Positions 54,094-63,880 of a stretch of DNA of 64,000 nt are shown here, piece by piece. This DNA is from Ralstonia sp. TCR112 (GTDB taxonomy: Bacteria; Pseudomonadota; Gammaproteobacteria; Burkholderiales; Burkholderiaceae), in NCBI RefSeq assembly GCF_007997035.1, contig NZ_VOSS01000007.1:62001-126000 (forward strand), read 5' to 3'. Below the pieces are notes generated by a model that was not told where the DNA came from, did not search any database, and saw only the letters and a program-made list of their open reading frames with translations. Each line of letters starts with the position of its first letter. The stretch's first letter is position 1. Made by a program: the position numbers and the translations under genes.

Positions 54094-55191
54094 TCACTTT
54101 TGCGTAATGCCCGCCGACGTCGCCATCGCCGGCGGCGCCAGCAATCGCAGGGCGGCGTCGCGCTGCGGTTTGGGCTCGCGCGCCATCGCTTTGACGTCGG
54201 CATAGAAGCGCGCCCAGTCGCCGCCATCACGGTGGTACAGCGCCGTGAACGCCGGCACCCATTCCAGGTAGCTCGCGACGGCCCCCAGATGCGCGTTCGA
54301 CAGCGGCTGCGCGAACCAACGGTCGTAACCGGTATAACCGCCCCAGCTTGCCTTGAGCTTGGCGTAATCGGCCTGCAGGCTCGCGAAGATGGCGCGTTTT
54401 CCGGCGCGCTTCTCGTCGTCCGACACGGGGCTCGCATACAGCGTCTCCAGCCGGTTGCGGTACTCCAGCAGCAGGGCGCGGAATTGTACGCGGCGCGCGT
54501 CGTACGTGGCGTATTCCGCGCGAATTTCCGGCGTAGCGGCATCCGCCAGCCAGCGTTCGACGCCAATGGTTTCCACGGCAGTGGCAAACGATTCGTTGAA
54601 CGCGGTATCGCCCTTGGCGTAGACGACCTGGTGCGCCAGCTCATGAAAAATGAGCCGCGCCAGCTCGCCTTCCGGCAGGCCGACGAAGGTATTGAGCAAC
54701 GGGTCGTCGAAATAACCCAGTGTGGAATACGCAGGAATGCCGGCCACATCCACGTCCAGGCCTTGGGCGCGCAGGGTGTCGGCGTAGGCCATGGCGGCGT
54801 TGCGGTCGTAATACCCGCGATACGTCACGCAGCCGACGACGAGGAAACACCATTCCTTGAGCTTGACCGACAGCTCCGGCGCCGCAAACACGTTCCACAC
54901 CGCGAACGGACGCTTGAGATTGGCGTAGACCCGATAGCTGCCGTTGTCGGGCAGGCCCAGCTCGCGCGACGCATAGATGCGGATGCTGCGCGCATCCTCC
55001 AGGCGTTTGGCGAGCTTGTCGTTGTGAGCCTGCCGGGCGTCGTCGATGGCTTGGTCGATCGACTCGCGCTGCGCCATCAGCGAGAGATGTCCGCTGACGG
55101 ACTGGTAGTAATAACCGACGGTGTCGCAGCCGGCCAGCAACGCCGAACCGGCAAGCGACAGCGCAAGACACAGCGCGCGTGCGGCCCGCAT
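54094..55191 (-). CDS. Putative aminopeptidase, zinc lipoprotein (COG4324 type)
   Basis: 365-residue predicted lipoprotein. The N-terminal signal ends in LLAGC with Cys22 as lipidation site. A zinc-protease motif HELAH is at 183-187, with a probable third ligand in NESFATAVE (Glu200). This arrangement matches the predicted aminopeptidase family, for which few members have been characterised. The start at 55191 was chosen since it opens directly into the signal peptide; the 23 codons upstream overlap the next gene. It ends ~150 bp from fadD and begins 10 bp after the oxidoreductase stop, so it may be cotranscribed with it. Confidence 0.85.
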   Translation of the reverse strand: MRAARALCLALSLAGSALLAGCDTVGYYYQSVSGHLSLMAQRESIDQAIDDARQAHNDKLAKRLEDARSIRIYASRELGLPDNGSYRVYANLKRPFAVWNVFAAPELSVKLKEWCFLVVGCVTYRGYYDRNAAMAYADTLRAQGLDVDVAGIPAYSTLGYFDDPLLNTFVGLPEGELARLIFHELAHQVVYAKGDTAFNESFATAVETIGVERWLADAATPEIRAEYATYDARRVQFRALLLEYRNRLETLYASPVSDDEKRAGKRAIFASLQADYAKLKASWGGYTGYDRWFAQPLSNAHLGAVASYLEWVPAFTALYHRDGGDWARFYADVKAMAREPKPQRDAALRLLAPPAMATSAGITQK

Positions 55192-55201
55192 GATCGCCCC
55201 G

Positions 55202-57298
55202 TCAGGCAGCCTGTGCCAACGGCGCGACCTCGACCAGGCAATCGTAGAAGGTGGGCGCACGGCCCATGTCGGTCAGGCGCTGGCTGGTCAGCTCGTTGGC
55301 GTTGGTACCGTCGGGCGCGAGCTTCTTCCACCAGATCGACAGGCCGACGACCACGCCGCGCCGCGCACGGTCGGTCACGCGGGCGCGCGCCTGCATGGTG
55401 CCGCGATCGTTGAAGATGCGGACAAGCTCGCCATCGATGACGCCGCGCGCATTCGCATCGTCGGGATGGATGTCGAGATGCGGCTCGCCTTCGGTGTTGC
55501 GCAGGCTGTCGACGTTGACGAAGGTGGAGTTCAGGAAGTTGCGCGCCGGCGGCGAGATCATCGACAGCGGATAACGCTTCGCCAGCTCAGGCGTGCTGAT
55601 CGCCGACTCATGCGGCGGCACATAGCCGGGCAGCGGATCGAGCCCGTCCTTGGCCATCTGCTCGGAATAGAACTCGCAGCGGCCGGACGGCGTGCGATAG
55701 CCGCCGCGTGCGAGCGGCGCGGCCGGGTGCGCCAGCTTCTGCCAGCCCTCGCGCTTGAGCGTGGCCCAGTCGATGTGCGCGGCGGCCGGGTCGTCACGGC
55801 GCACGGCCTGGCTGGCGATGTCGTCGTCCGAGTCGGCAAAGCAGGCGTCGTTAAAACCCATACGCTTGGCGATGCGGCGGAAGATCTCCGTGTTCGGCAG
55901 CGACTGCCCCATGGGCGCAATGGCAGCGTTGTTGGCCAGCACGTAGGTGTGGCCATAGGCCTTGTGCACATCGACGTGTTCGAGCTGCGTGGTGGCGGGC
56001 AGGAGGATGTCGGCGTAGTCGGCGGTGTCGGTCTGGAAATGCTCCAGCACCACGGTGAAGAGGTCTTCGCGCGCAAAACCGGCGGCGACCTTGCGCGAGT
56101 CCGGCGCCACCGCCACGGGGTTGCTGTTGTAGACGACCACCGCCTCGACCTTGGGGCCGAACGTCGCATCGCCGGCATGCAGCAGCGCATCGCCGATGGT
56201 GCTCATGTTGACCGTGCGCGGCAGCGCGGGCCAGCTCGGCAACAGGTCGGGACGCTGCAGCTTGGCATTGTCGATGGGGAAGAAACCGGACGTCGACAGC
56301 TGCAGCCCGCCCGCTGCATCGCGCCACGCGCCCACCAGCGACGGCAGGCATGCGACCGCCCGCACGCCCTGCCCGCCGCCATGCGCGCGCTGCATGCCGT
56401 AGTTCAGGCGAATGGCCGCGGGCTGCTTGTCGCGCACGACGGTCGTGCCGTACAGCTTGGCGAGCCACTCGATATCCGCAGCGTCCACCCCGCACAGCGT
56501 CGCCGCGTATTCCGGCGTGTATTGCTGCGCGCGCTCACGCAGCGCCTCGAAACCGAGCGTGTGATTGGCGATGTAATCGTGGTCGAGCAAATCGTCGCGA
56601 ATCAACACGTGGATCATCGCCAGCGCCAGCGCCGCATCGGTACCGGGGCGCACCGCCAGATGGCGATGGCACTTCTCGGCCGTCAGCGAGCGATACGGAT
56701 CGATGGCGACGAGCGTGGCGCCGCGCCGTTTGGCTTCCTGCGCGCGCGTCCAGAAATGCAGGTTCGACGCGATCGGATTGGCGCCCCAGATCAGGATCAG
56801 CTTGGCGTCCTGCACGTGCTCGATGTCCATGCCGAGGCTCGCGCCGTACGTGTAGCGCAGCGCAGTCGCCCCGGCCGATGCGCAGATCGTGCGATCCAGC
56901 AGCGACGCTCCCAGCTTGTGGAAGAAGCGCGCGGCCATGCTTTCGCCCTGCACCAGGCCCATCGTCCCGGCGTAGCTGTACGGAAGGATGGCTTCGGGGT
57001 TGCGCGCAGCAATGTCGCCCAGGCGCGTGGCGATGGTGTCGATGGCCTCATCCCACGAAATCGGTTCGAACTTGCCCTCGCCCTTGGCGCCCACACGCTT
57101 CATTGGTGTCAACAGGCGGTTGGGGTGGTACGTGCGTTCTGCATACCGATTGACCTTGGTGCACAGCACGCCGGCGGTGGTCGGGTGGTCCGGGTCGCCC
57201 TGTACGCGGGTGGCGCGGCCGTCCTCGACGGTGACAAGCAAGGCGCAGGTGTCGGGGCAGTCGTGCGGGCAGGCAGCACGGATGACTTGGGTGGACAT
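55202..57298 (-). CDS. Molybdopterin-dependent oxidoreductase with N-terminal 4Fe-4S cluster
   Basis: 698-residue catalytic subunit of the DMSO-reductase/formate-dehydrogenase superfamily. The N-terminal cluster site is Cys10, Cys14, Cys18 and Cys46 (CPHDCPDTC ... VLC). Molybdopterin-domain landmarks include IPISWDEAIDTIA-like PISWDEAIDTIATRL, ILIWGANPIASN, AIDPYRSLTAE and LPATTQLEHVDVHKAYGH, and a C-terminal cofactor-binding domain with GEPHLDIHPDDANARG. No twin-arginine signal is present, so it is probably cytoplasmic. No partner electron-transfer or anchor subunit is adjacent, so substrate and electron partner cannot be named. Confidence 0.88.
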   Translation of the reverse strand: MSTQVIRAACPHDCPDTCALLVTVEDGRATRVQGDPDHPTTAGVLCTKVNRYAERTYHPNRLLTPMKRVGAKGEGKFEPISWDEAIDTIATRLGDIAARNPEAILPYSYAGTMGLVQGESMAARFFHKLGASLLDRTICASAGATALRYTYGASLGMDIEHVQDAKLILIWGANPIASNLHFWTRAQEAKRRGATLVAIDPYRSLTAEKCHRHLAVRPGTDAALALAMIHVLIRDDLLDHDYIANHTLGFEALRERAQQYTPEYAATLCGVDAADIEWLAKLYGTTVVRDKQPAAIRLNYGMQRAHGGGQGVRAVACLPSLVGAWRDAAGGLQLSTSGFFPIDNAKLQRPDLLPSWPALPRTVNMSTIGDALLHAGDATFGPKVEAVVVYNSNPVAVAPDSRKVAAGFAREDLFTVVLEHFQTDTADYADILLPATTQLEHVDVHKAYGHTYVLANNAAIAPMGQSLPNTEIFRRIAKRMGFNDACFADSDDDIASQAVRRDDPAAAHIDWATLKREGWQKLAHPAAPLARGGYRTPSGRCEFYSEQMAKDGLDPLPGYVPPHESAISTPELAKRYPLSMISPPARNFLNSTFVNVDSLRNTEGEPHLDIHPDDANARGVIDGELVRIFNDRGTMQARARVTDRARRGVVVGLSIWWKKLAPDGTNANELTSQRLTDMGRAPTFYDCLVEVAPLAQAA

Positions 57299-57380
57299 CA
57301 GGGGGCTCCGGAGTGGGTGGCGGCGGGTGCATGTCGGTGTCGTCGCACCACCGCAAGTATCCGGAAATTGTAATCGCCCG

Positions 57381-58376
57381 CTAGGGGCTTCGCAGCGGCG
57401 TGGAACCGCGCGTGACCAGGCGCCCAGTCAGCAGCACGCGGCGCGTCGGCAAGGTGGGTTGCGCGAGGCGCTCCTGCAGCATCGCCATCGCCATCCGGCC
57501 GATGTCGTACACCGGCTGCTCGATCACGGTGATGCCCGGGCCGGCGAGTTCGGTCCAGGGCTCGTTATCAAAGCCCGCCACAGCGATGTCACGCGGTACG
57601 TCGAGCGACAGCCGCCGCAACGCACGCAGCACGCCGAGCAGCGATTGCGCGTTACTCGCGACCAGCGCGTCGGGGCGATCAGGTTCCGCGCCGGACAGCC
57701 ACGCCAGCGTCTCGGCCTCCGCGGCCTCGGCGGTCGGCAGGATGAAGCGTGCCTCGGCGGTGATGCCGTGGCGTGCCAGCGCCGTCGCGAATCCGGCCTG
57801 ACGCTCAGCGCCCGTGCTGCTCGTCCGCCCGAACAGGCCGCCGATACGCCGGTACCCCTGCGCGGCGAGGTGCTCGGCCAGCGCTTGCGCCGCCTGCTGG
57901 TTGTCGAGCACGACGGCATCGGTGCCGCATGTCGGGCCGGCACGGTCGATCAGCACGACCGGGTAGCCAAGGTCCACGGGTTGCTGCGCTTCGGCAATGC
58001 CGCGCGTCGGCGAGAGGATCACGCCAGTCACGCGCTCCTCTTCCATCAGGCGCAGGTACATCGCCTCCTTCTCCGGGTCTTCGTCGGAATTGCAGAGGAT
58101 GACGCGCAGGCCAGCCGCGTAGGCCGCGTCTTCCACCGCCCGGCTGACGCTGGTGAAGAACGGATTGCGGATGTCGGAGACGATCAGCCCGACGGTCTGG
58201 GCCTGCTGCGAGCGCAGCCGCCGCGCCGACAGGTTCGGCCGATACCCGGACGCCGCCACCGCCGCATCGACGCGCCGGCGCAGTTCCGCGCTCACGGGGC
58301 CGCCGGCGAGCGCGCGCGACACGGTTGCCACCGACACCCCCGCCGCCGCTGCCACGTCCTTGATTCGAACCGTCAT
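57381..58376 (-). CDS. fruR: LacI-family transcriptional regulator, probable fructose repressor
   Basis: 330-residue repressor with an N-terminal HTH (MTVRIKDVAAAAGVSVATVSRALAG) and hinge, then a periplasmic-binding-like effector domain (TVGLIVSDIRNPFFTSVSRAVE). The start at 58376 places the HTH at the N-terminus; the open frame upstream is the intergenic region. It is divergent from fruBKA, and LacI-type palindromes lie in its own leader and in the fruB promoter, so regulation of the fructose operon and of itself is likely. The effector (fructose 1-phosphate or another sugar phosphate) is inferred. Confidence 0.88.
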   Translation of the reverse strand: MTVRIKDVAAAAGVSVATVSRALAGGPVSAELRRRVDAAVAASGYRPNLSARRLRSQQAQTVGLIVSDIRNPFFTSVSRAVEDAAYAAGLRVILCNSDEDPEKEAMYLRLMEEERVTGVILSPTRGIAEAQQPVDLGYPVVLIDRAGPTCGTDAVVLDNQQAAQALAEHLAAQGYRRIGGLFGRTSSTGAERQAGFATALARHGITAEARFILPTAEAAEAETLAWLSGAEPDRPDALVASNAQSLLGVLRALRRLSLDVPRDIAVAGFDNEPWTELAGPGITVIEQPVYDIGRMAMAMLQERLAQPTLPTRRVLLTGRLVTRGSTPLRSP

Positions 58377-58378
58377 GC

Positions 58379-58392
58379 TGAAATCGTTTCCA
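58379..58392. promoter_or_regulatory. LacI-type operator O1 in fruR leader
   Basis: TGAAATCGTTTCCA, a near-palindrome centred on CG, lies between the fruR -10 and its ATG. A further half-site TGAAATCGTCA follows at 58394-58404. It suggests autoregulation. Confidence 0.6.
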
Positions 58393-58403
58393 TTGAAATC
58401 GTC

Positions 58404-58432
58404 ATCATATCCAATGACCGCATCGTCACCAA
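58404..58432 (-). promoter_or_regulatory. Probable fruR promoter
   Basis: On the minus strand TTGGTG (58427-58432) and TATGAT (58404-58409) are separated by exactly 17 bp. The O1 operator lies just downstream. Confidence 0.6.
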
Positions 58433-58499
58433 CGCCTCGGTCGCCTAGGGAAAACCCCGTAAATACCGGAATAGACGTCACTTTGTGTGGCATCGCACA

Positions 58500-58528
58500 T
58501 TGACACTCCAACTGTAATCGATTTCAAT
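58500..58528 (+). promoter_or_regulatory. Probable fruBKA promoter
   Basis: A perfect -35, TTGACA (58500-58505), is followed after 17 bp by TTCAAT (58523-58528). The O2 operator covers the spacer and -10. Confidence 0.6.
58513..58526. promoter_or_regulatory. LacI-type operator O2 in fruB promoter
   Basis: TGTAATCGATTTCA is palindromic at 12 of 14 positions around CG and shares the half-site TGAAATCG with O1. Its position between -35 and -10 fits repression of fruBKA. Confidence 0.65.
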
Positions 58529-58591
58529 TCGCGATCATCGACGACACGCATGCCGGGCCTTGGAGCACGGCAGCCGCAGGAGACCCGCCGC

Positions 58592-61161
58592 ATGGCTTCC
58601 GCCCTGATCTGCGCCGAACGCATCCGTCTGCAGCAACGCGCCACCGACAAGGAAAGCGCCATCCGCGCCGCCGGCCAATTGCTGGCCGACGCCGGCTGCA
58701 TCGACCCGGCCTATATCGACAGCCTTCTGCGCCGCGAGACCGTGGCCAACACGTTTCTCGGCCACGGCGTCGCCATTCCGCACGGCATGGGCGAGGACCG
58801 TCACCTGATCCGCCAGACCGGCATTGCGGTTCTGCAGTTTCCGGATGGACTGGAATGGCACCCGGGCCAGACGACGCACCTCGTGTTTGCCATCGCCGCG
58901 CAGTCGGACGAGCACATCACGCTGCTGCGCCGGCTGACGCGGCTGCTGAATGACGACACGCGCCTGCGGCAGCTCTTCACTACGCAGAATGCTGAAGAGC
59001 TTGTTGCCGCCCTCTCCAGCGACGCGCCCGCGCCCGCCGCCGGCACACCAGGCACCGACCTCGCCGAGCAACGCAACTTGACGCTGGAATACCCGAGCGG
59101 CCTGCACGCCCGTCCGGCCGCGCAGTGGGTGGAAACCGCGCGTCGCTTTGCCGCGCGGGTGCAAGTCCGCCATGGCGACGAAACCGCCGATGCAAAGAAT
59201 CTCGTGGCGTTGCTGCAATTGGGGCTGGCGGCCGGCGCCAAGCTCATCGTTTCTGCGGAAGGCCCGGACGCCGGCATGGCGCTGGACGCCCTGCAACGAA
59301 CCATCCGCGGCCTGACGGCGCAGGAACGCGCCCAGGCGGCGCGCGACACGCAGGCGGCCCGCACGCGCCAGACCGCGCACGGCTGGCAAGCCGACACGGC
59401 GCTGCCCGCCATCGGCGGCATTGCGGCGAGCCCCGGCTTGGCGATCGGCCCCATCCACGTTTTGCAGCACGGCGCGTCGACCGTGCCCGATCACCCCGTC
59501 GCACTGACCACCGGCGGCGATCTGCTGGACGAGGCGCTGGCCAGCACGCGCGCCGAGCTGCAAGCGCTGGCACGCGACACCGCCGCCCGTCTGGGCGAAG
59601 CCGAAGCGGGCATCTTCAAGGCGCAGGCCGAACTGCTGGGCGACACCGATCTCATGACGCTGACGTGCCAGGCGATGGTCGAAGGCCACGGCGTGGCGTG
59701 GTCGTGGCATCAGGCCGTCGAGCGCTTGGCCGAGCGGCTGGGCGCGCTCGGTAATCCGCTGCTGGCCGCGCGCGCGGCCGACCTGCGCGACGTGGGACGA
59801 CGCGTGCTCGGCCATATCGATCCGTCGCTGCGCAGTGCGGCGCAAACGCTGCCCGACACGCCCTGCATCCTGGTGGCGGCGGACCTGTCGCCTTCGGATA
59901 CGGCGGCGCTGGATACGCGACGCATCATCGGCATCGTCACGGCGCAAGGCGGTCCGACCTCGCACACGGCCATCCTGACGCGCACGCTGGGCATCCCGGC
60001 CGTCGTGGCCGCCGGCCCGGCCGTGCTCGATGTGGCGACGGGCACGCAGGCCATCATCGACGGCACGGGCGGCCGTCTGGTGCTCGATCCCGATGACGCC
60101 AGCATCGCGAGCGCCCGCGCATGGCTGCAGGAAGACGCCGCGCGCACGCAGCGTGAGGAGGCGGAGCGAGGCCTGCCCGCGCGCACGCGCGACGGCCACG
60201 CGGTGGAGATCGCCGCCAACGTCAACCTGCCGGCACAAGCGGTCGAAGCGCTCACGCTCGGTGCGGAAGGCGTCGGCCTGATGCGCACCGAATTCCTGTT
60301 CCTCGAACGCGACCACGCGCCGGACGAAGACACGCAATACGCGGTCTACGCCGACATGCTCAAAGCCCTTGGCGGCCGTCCGCTGATCGTGCGCACGCTG
60401 GATATCGGCGGCGACAAGCAGGTCCCGCATCTGAACCTGCCCACGGAAGAGAACCCGTTCCTGGGCGTGCGCGGTGCGCGCCTGCTGCTGCGCCGCCCCG
60501 ACCTCATGGAGCCGCAACTGCGCGCGCTCTATCGGGCCGCCCGTGATGCCGGAAATACCGGCGATAGCGCGGCGCTGTCGATCATGTTCCCGATGATCAC
60601 GTCATTGGAGGAGGTGACCGCCTTGCGCGCCGCCTGCGAACGCATCCGCGCAGAACTCGACGCGCCGTCGCTGCCGCTGGGCATCATGGTGGAGGTGCCC
60701 GCCGCTGCACTGCTAGCCGATCGGCTGGCCGAGCACGTCGACTTCTTCTCCATCGGAACGAACGACCTCACGCAATACACGCTGGCGATCGACCGCCAGC
60801 ATCCCGACCTCGCCGCCGAGGCCGACAGTCTGCATCCGAGCGTGCTGCGTCTGATTCAGCAGACGGTGCAAGGCGCCGCCCGCCACGGCAAGGCGCCGCC
60901 CGCCACGGGCGCTGGGTCGGCGTATGCGGCGGGCTGGCCGGAGACCCGTTCGGCGCGCTGCTGCTGACGGGGCTCGGCGTGCACGAGTTGTCGATGAGCC
61001 CGCGCGATATTGCGCCGGTCAAGGCGCGGTTGCGCGAGGTGCACCTCCGCGCGCTATCGCAGCTCGCAGAACGCGCGCTGGCCTGCGCTTCCGCTCAAGA
61101 GGTGCGCGCCCTGGAAACCGCCTTCCCGATGCAGGCCAGTGGCGAGGAGAAGGCCGCATGA
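58592..61161 (+). CDS. fruB: Multiphosphoryl transfer protein FruB (EIIA-HPr-EI) interrupted by a 20-bp duplication
   Basis: Fusion that passes phosphate from PEP to the fructose permease FruA. Domain order: EIIA (~1-145, phosphorylated His64 in VAIPHG), HPr (~160-245, His172 in GLHARPAA) and Enzyme I (~272-849, active His458 in [10 protein letters not shown]). A perfect 20-bp tandem duplication at 60869-60908 shifts the frame, so translation ends at 60964-60966. The correct frame continues as [22 protein letters not shown] to TGA 61159-61161, which overlaps fruK by ATGA. Removing one copy gives an 849-residue protein. As written, the conserved Cys of the EI active site and the last ~80 residues are lost. 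Start at 58592 has AGGAG upstream. Confidence 0.9.
60869..60908 (+). repeat. Perfect 20-bp tandem duplication inside fruB
   Basis: The unit caaggcgccgcccgccacgg occurs twice head to tail (60869-60888 and 60889-60908) without mismatch. With one copy removed the reading frame of Enzyme I is continuous. Confidence 0.97.
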
Positions 61162-62114
61162 GCCGCCCGTCGCACATCGTCACCGTCACGCTCAACCCGG
61201 CCATCGACATGACCGTCGGGCTGGAGCGCCTCGAACGCGGCCGCGTCAACATCGGCCGCAGCGTCACGCAACAAGCCGGCGGCAAGGGCGTCAACGTCGC
61301 AGCCTGCCTCGCCGACTGGCAGGTGCCGGTCATCGCAACGGGCCTCCTCGGCGACGCCAATGCTGAACTGTTCGAGGCGCTGTTTGCGCGCAAGGGCGTG
61401 GTCGACGGCTTCTGCCGCGTGCCCGGCACCAATCGCACCAACATCAAGATCAGCGACCAGGCAGACGGGCAGACCACCGACATCAATCTACCCGGCATTG
61501 ACGCCACGCCCGCCGACTTCGACGCGCTGTGCGAACGCATTGACGCGCTCTCCGACATTGCGGGCGCGGCGCTGTGCGGCAGCCTGGCCGGAGGCTTGCC
61601 GCCGGATGCCTACGTAACATTGCTGGCGCTGCTGAACCGCCGCCGCATACCCACGTTGCTCGACACCAGCGGCGCCCCGCTCGCGCAGGTCCTTGCCGCA
61701 CCACGCGACGCGCTGCCGACGGCCATCAAGCCCAACCGGCACGAGCTGGAGCTGTGGGCCGGTGCATCGCTGCCCACGCTCGCTGAGACAGTGGACGTGG
61801 CACGCGCCATCCACGCGCGTGGCGTGAAGCAGGTCATCGTGTCGCTCGGCGAAGACGGCGCGCTGTTCGTCACGGCAGACGGCACATGGCAAGCGAGCCT
61901 TCCGCCTGTGCGCGCCGCCAGTACCGTCGGCGCGGGTGACGCCATGGTGGCCGGCGTGCTGGCCGGCTGGCACGCCGGTGCCGGCATGGAAGAGACCGTG
62001 CGCCTTTCGGTGGCCTTTGCCGCGTGCAAGCTGCAGCGCCTGGGGCCGCACCTCCCCGCCCCAGCCGAAGTGCGCGAACGCGCCGCCGCCGTCCAGATGC
62101 AGCGCGTGGCCTGA
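61158..62114 (+). CDS. fruK: 1-phosphofructokinase
   Basis: Phosphorylates the fructose 1-phosphate released by FruA to fructose 1,6-bisphosphate. The 318-residue PfkB-type sugar kinase has VTVTLNPAIDMTV at the N-terminus, GGKGVNVAACLADW near 36-49, and the C-terminal PfkB signature AASTVGAGDAMVAGVLAG with the catalytic Asp in GAGD. The start overlaps the fruB stop (ATGA). Between fruB and fruA, the assignment over other PfkB kinases is secure. Confidence 0.95.
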   Translation: MSRPSHIVTVTLNPAIDMTVGLERLERGRVNIGRSVTQQAGGKGVNVAACLADWQVPVIATGLLGDANAELFEALFARKGVVDGFCRVPGTNRTNIKISDQADGQTTDINLPGIDATPADFDALCERIDALSDIAGAALCGSLAGGLPPDAYVTLLALLNRRRIPTLLDTSGAPLAQVLAAPRDALPTAIKPNRHELELWAGASLPTLAETVDVARAIHARGVKQVIVSLGEDGALFVTADGTWQASLPPVRAASTVGAGDAMVAGVLAGWHAGAGMEETVRLSVAFAACKLQRLGPHLPAPAEVRERAAAVQMQRVA

Positions 62115-62164
62115 CGCCCCGACCATCGCATCGCCACACGCTCAACGCATTCAAGGAGCCGATC

Positions 62165-63880
62165 ATGGCAAACCTGCTGGCAATTCTCGGTGCGGACGGC
62201 CGCACCACCCGCGCGATGCTCGCCGGCGCGGCCCTGCGCCACGCGGCGCGCGAATCCGGCTGCAAGCTCGACGTCGACGTGCGCGGCCCGGAGACGGCCT
62301 CGGTCGTCGACACGGCGGCGCTGGCCACCGCCGAGGCCGTCGTCTGGGCGGGCCTGTCGCCCGATGCGGCCGCTCGTCACGCCAATCCGCGCACGCTGGA
62401 AGTCACGCTCGACGAGGTGTTGGCCGACGCGCAGGCGGTGCTGGCCCGCGTGATGCAGAACACCTCACCCGCGCCGGAATCGGGTGTGCAAGCTCGGCGC
62501 ATTGTCGCCATCACGTCGTGCCCGACCGGCATCGCGCACACCTTCATGGCCGCCGAGGCGCTCACGCAGGCCGCCGGCGCGCTCGGTCACACGATCCACG
62601 TGGAGACGCAGGGCTCGGTTGGCGCACAGAACACGCTGTCGGCCGACGCCATTGCAAGTGCGGATCTCGTGCTGATCGCCGCAGATACGCAGGTGGACCT
62701 GTCGCGCTTTGCCGGCAAGCGCGTCTTCCGCGCCGGCACCAAAGCTGCCATCCATGACGGGCAGGCGCTGATCCGCCGCGCCTTCGACGAGGCCTCCGTA
62801 GAAAGCTCCGGGGCGGCGCAATCGACGCTCACCGCGGCCGCCGCTGCAGAACAACAACGCACCGGCCCGTACAAGCACCTGATGACCGGCGTGTCATTCA
62901 TGCTGCCCTTCGTGGTGGCGGGGGGCATCCTGATTGCGCTGGCGTTTGCCCTCGGCGGCATCTACGTGACGGACGCCTCGGCCAGTCACACGCTGGGCGG
63001 CGCGCTGTTCCAGATCGGGGCCAAGTCGGCGTTTGCCTTGATGGTGCCCGTGCTCGCCGGATACATCGCGTATTCGATCGCCAGCCGGCCGGGCATCGCA
63101 CCGGGGATGGTCGGAGGCATGCTGGCCGCGAGCCTGGGGGCCGGGTTTCTCGGTGGCATCGTCGCCGGGTTCGTCGCTGGCTATGGCACCGAGGCGCTCA
63201 ACCGTTGGCTGAAGCTGCCGCGCAACCTGGAAGGGCTGAAACCGGTGCTGATCCTGCCGGTGCTCGGCTGCCTGCTGACGGGCCTGGTGATGCTGTATGT
63301 GGTGGGCGCGCCGGTTGCCGCACTGCTCGCGTCGCTCACGAGCTGGCTCCGTGGCATGCAAGGCGCCAATGCGGTCCCGCTGGGCGCTCTGCTGGGCGGC
63401 ATGATGGCCTTCGACATGGGCGGCCCCATCAACAAGGCGGCGTATGCCTTCAGCACCGGGCTGATCGGCGCGCAGGTCTATACGCCCATGGCAGCCACGA
63501 TGGCCGCGGGCATGACGCCGCCGCTGGGCATCGCGCTGGCGGCATGGCTGTTCCCGTCGCGGTTCACGCGCGACGAACGCCAGGCGGCGCGCGCCACCGC
63601 CGTGCTCGGCCTCGCGTTCATCAGCGAGGGGGCGATCCCGTATGCCGCGCGCGACCCGTTCCGCGTAATTCCCGCGCTCGTGGCGGGCTCAGCGTGCGCG
63701 GGTGCCATGTCGATGCTGTTCGGGGTGGAACTGCGCGTGCCGCACGGCGGGGCCTTCGTGCTGCCGATCCCGAATGCGGTGACGCACCTGGGCGGCTACG
63801 TGGCGGCGCTGGTTGCCGGCACCGTCGTCACCGCCGTGCTGCTGGCGGTGATGAAGCGACGGGTGGCCGAAGGCGCCTGA
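62165..63880 (+). CDS. fruA: PTS fructose transporter subunit EIIB'BC (FruA)
   Basis: Inner-membrane fructose permease that phosphorylates the sugar at C1 during uptake. The 571-residue protein begins with a degenerate EIIB' domain (~2-95) lacking the active Cys, followed by EIIB (~112-210) with the phosphorylated Cys119 in ITSCPTGIAHTFMAAE. The EIIC membrane domain follows from about residue 238 (HLMTGVSFMLPFVVAGGILIALA), with GGPINKAAYAFS near 419. The order EIIB'-EIIB-EIIC is that of enteric FruA. It lies 50 bp after fruK. Confidence 0.95.
   Translation: MANLLAILGADGRTTRAMLAGAALRHAARESGCKLDVDVRGPETASVVDTAALATAEAVVWAGLSPDAAARHANPRTLEVTLDEVLADAQAVLARVMQNTSPAPESGVQARRIVAITSCPTGIAHTFMAAEALTQAAGALGHTIHVETQGSVGAQNTLSADAIASADLVLIAADTQVDLSRFAGKRVFRAGTKAAIHDGQALIRRAFDEASVESSGAAQSTLTAAAAAEQQRTGPYKHLMTGVSFMLPFVVAGGILIALAFALGGIYVTDASASHTLGGALFQIGAKSAFALMVPVLAGYIAYSIASRPGIAPGMVGGMLAASLGAGFLGGIVAGFVAGYGTEALNRWLKLPRNLEGLKPVLILPVLGCLLTGLVMLYVVGAPVAALLASLTSWLRGMQGANAVPLGALLGGMMAFDMGGPINKAAYAFSTGLIGAQVYTPMAATMAAGMTPPLGIALAAWLFPSRFTRDERQAARATAVLGLAFISEGAIPYAARDPFRVIPALVAGSACAGAMSMLFGVELRVPHGGAFVLPIPNAVTHLGGYVAALVAGTVVTAVLLAVMKRRVAEGA

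Noticed and set aside
55121-60517. Long open frames antisense to the molybdopterin oxidoreductase and to fruB (750 and 660 codons)
   Set aside because: Shadows of GC-rich coding sequence: no conserved motif, and opposite to genes with clear active sites.
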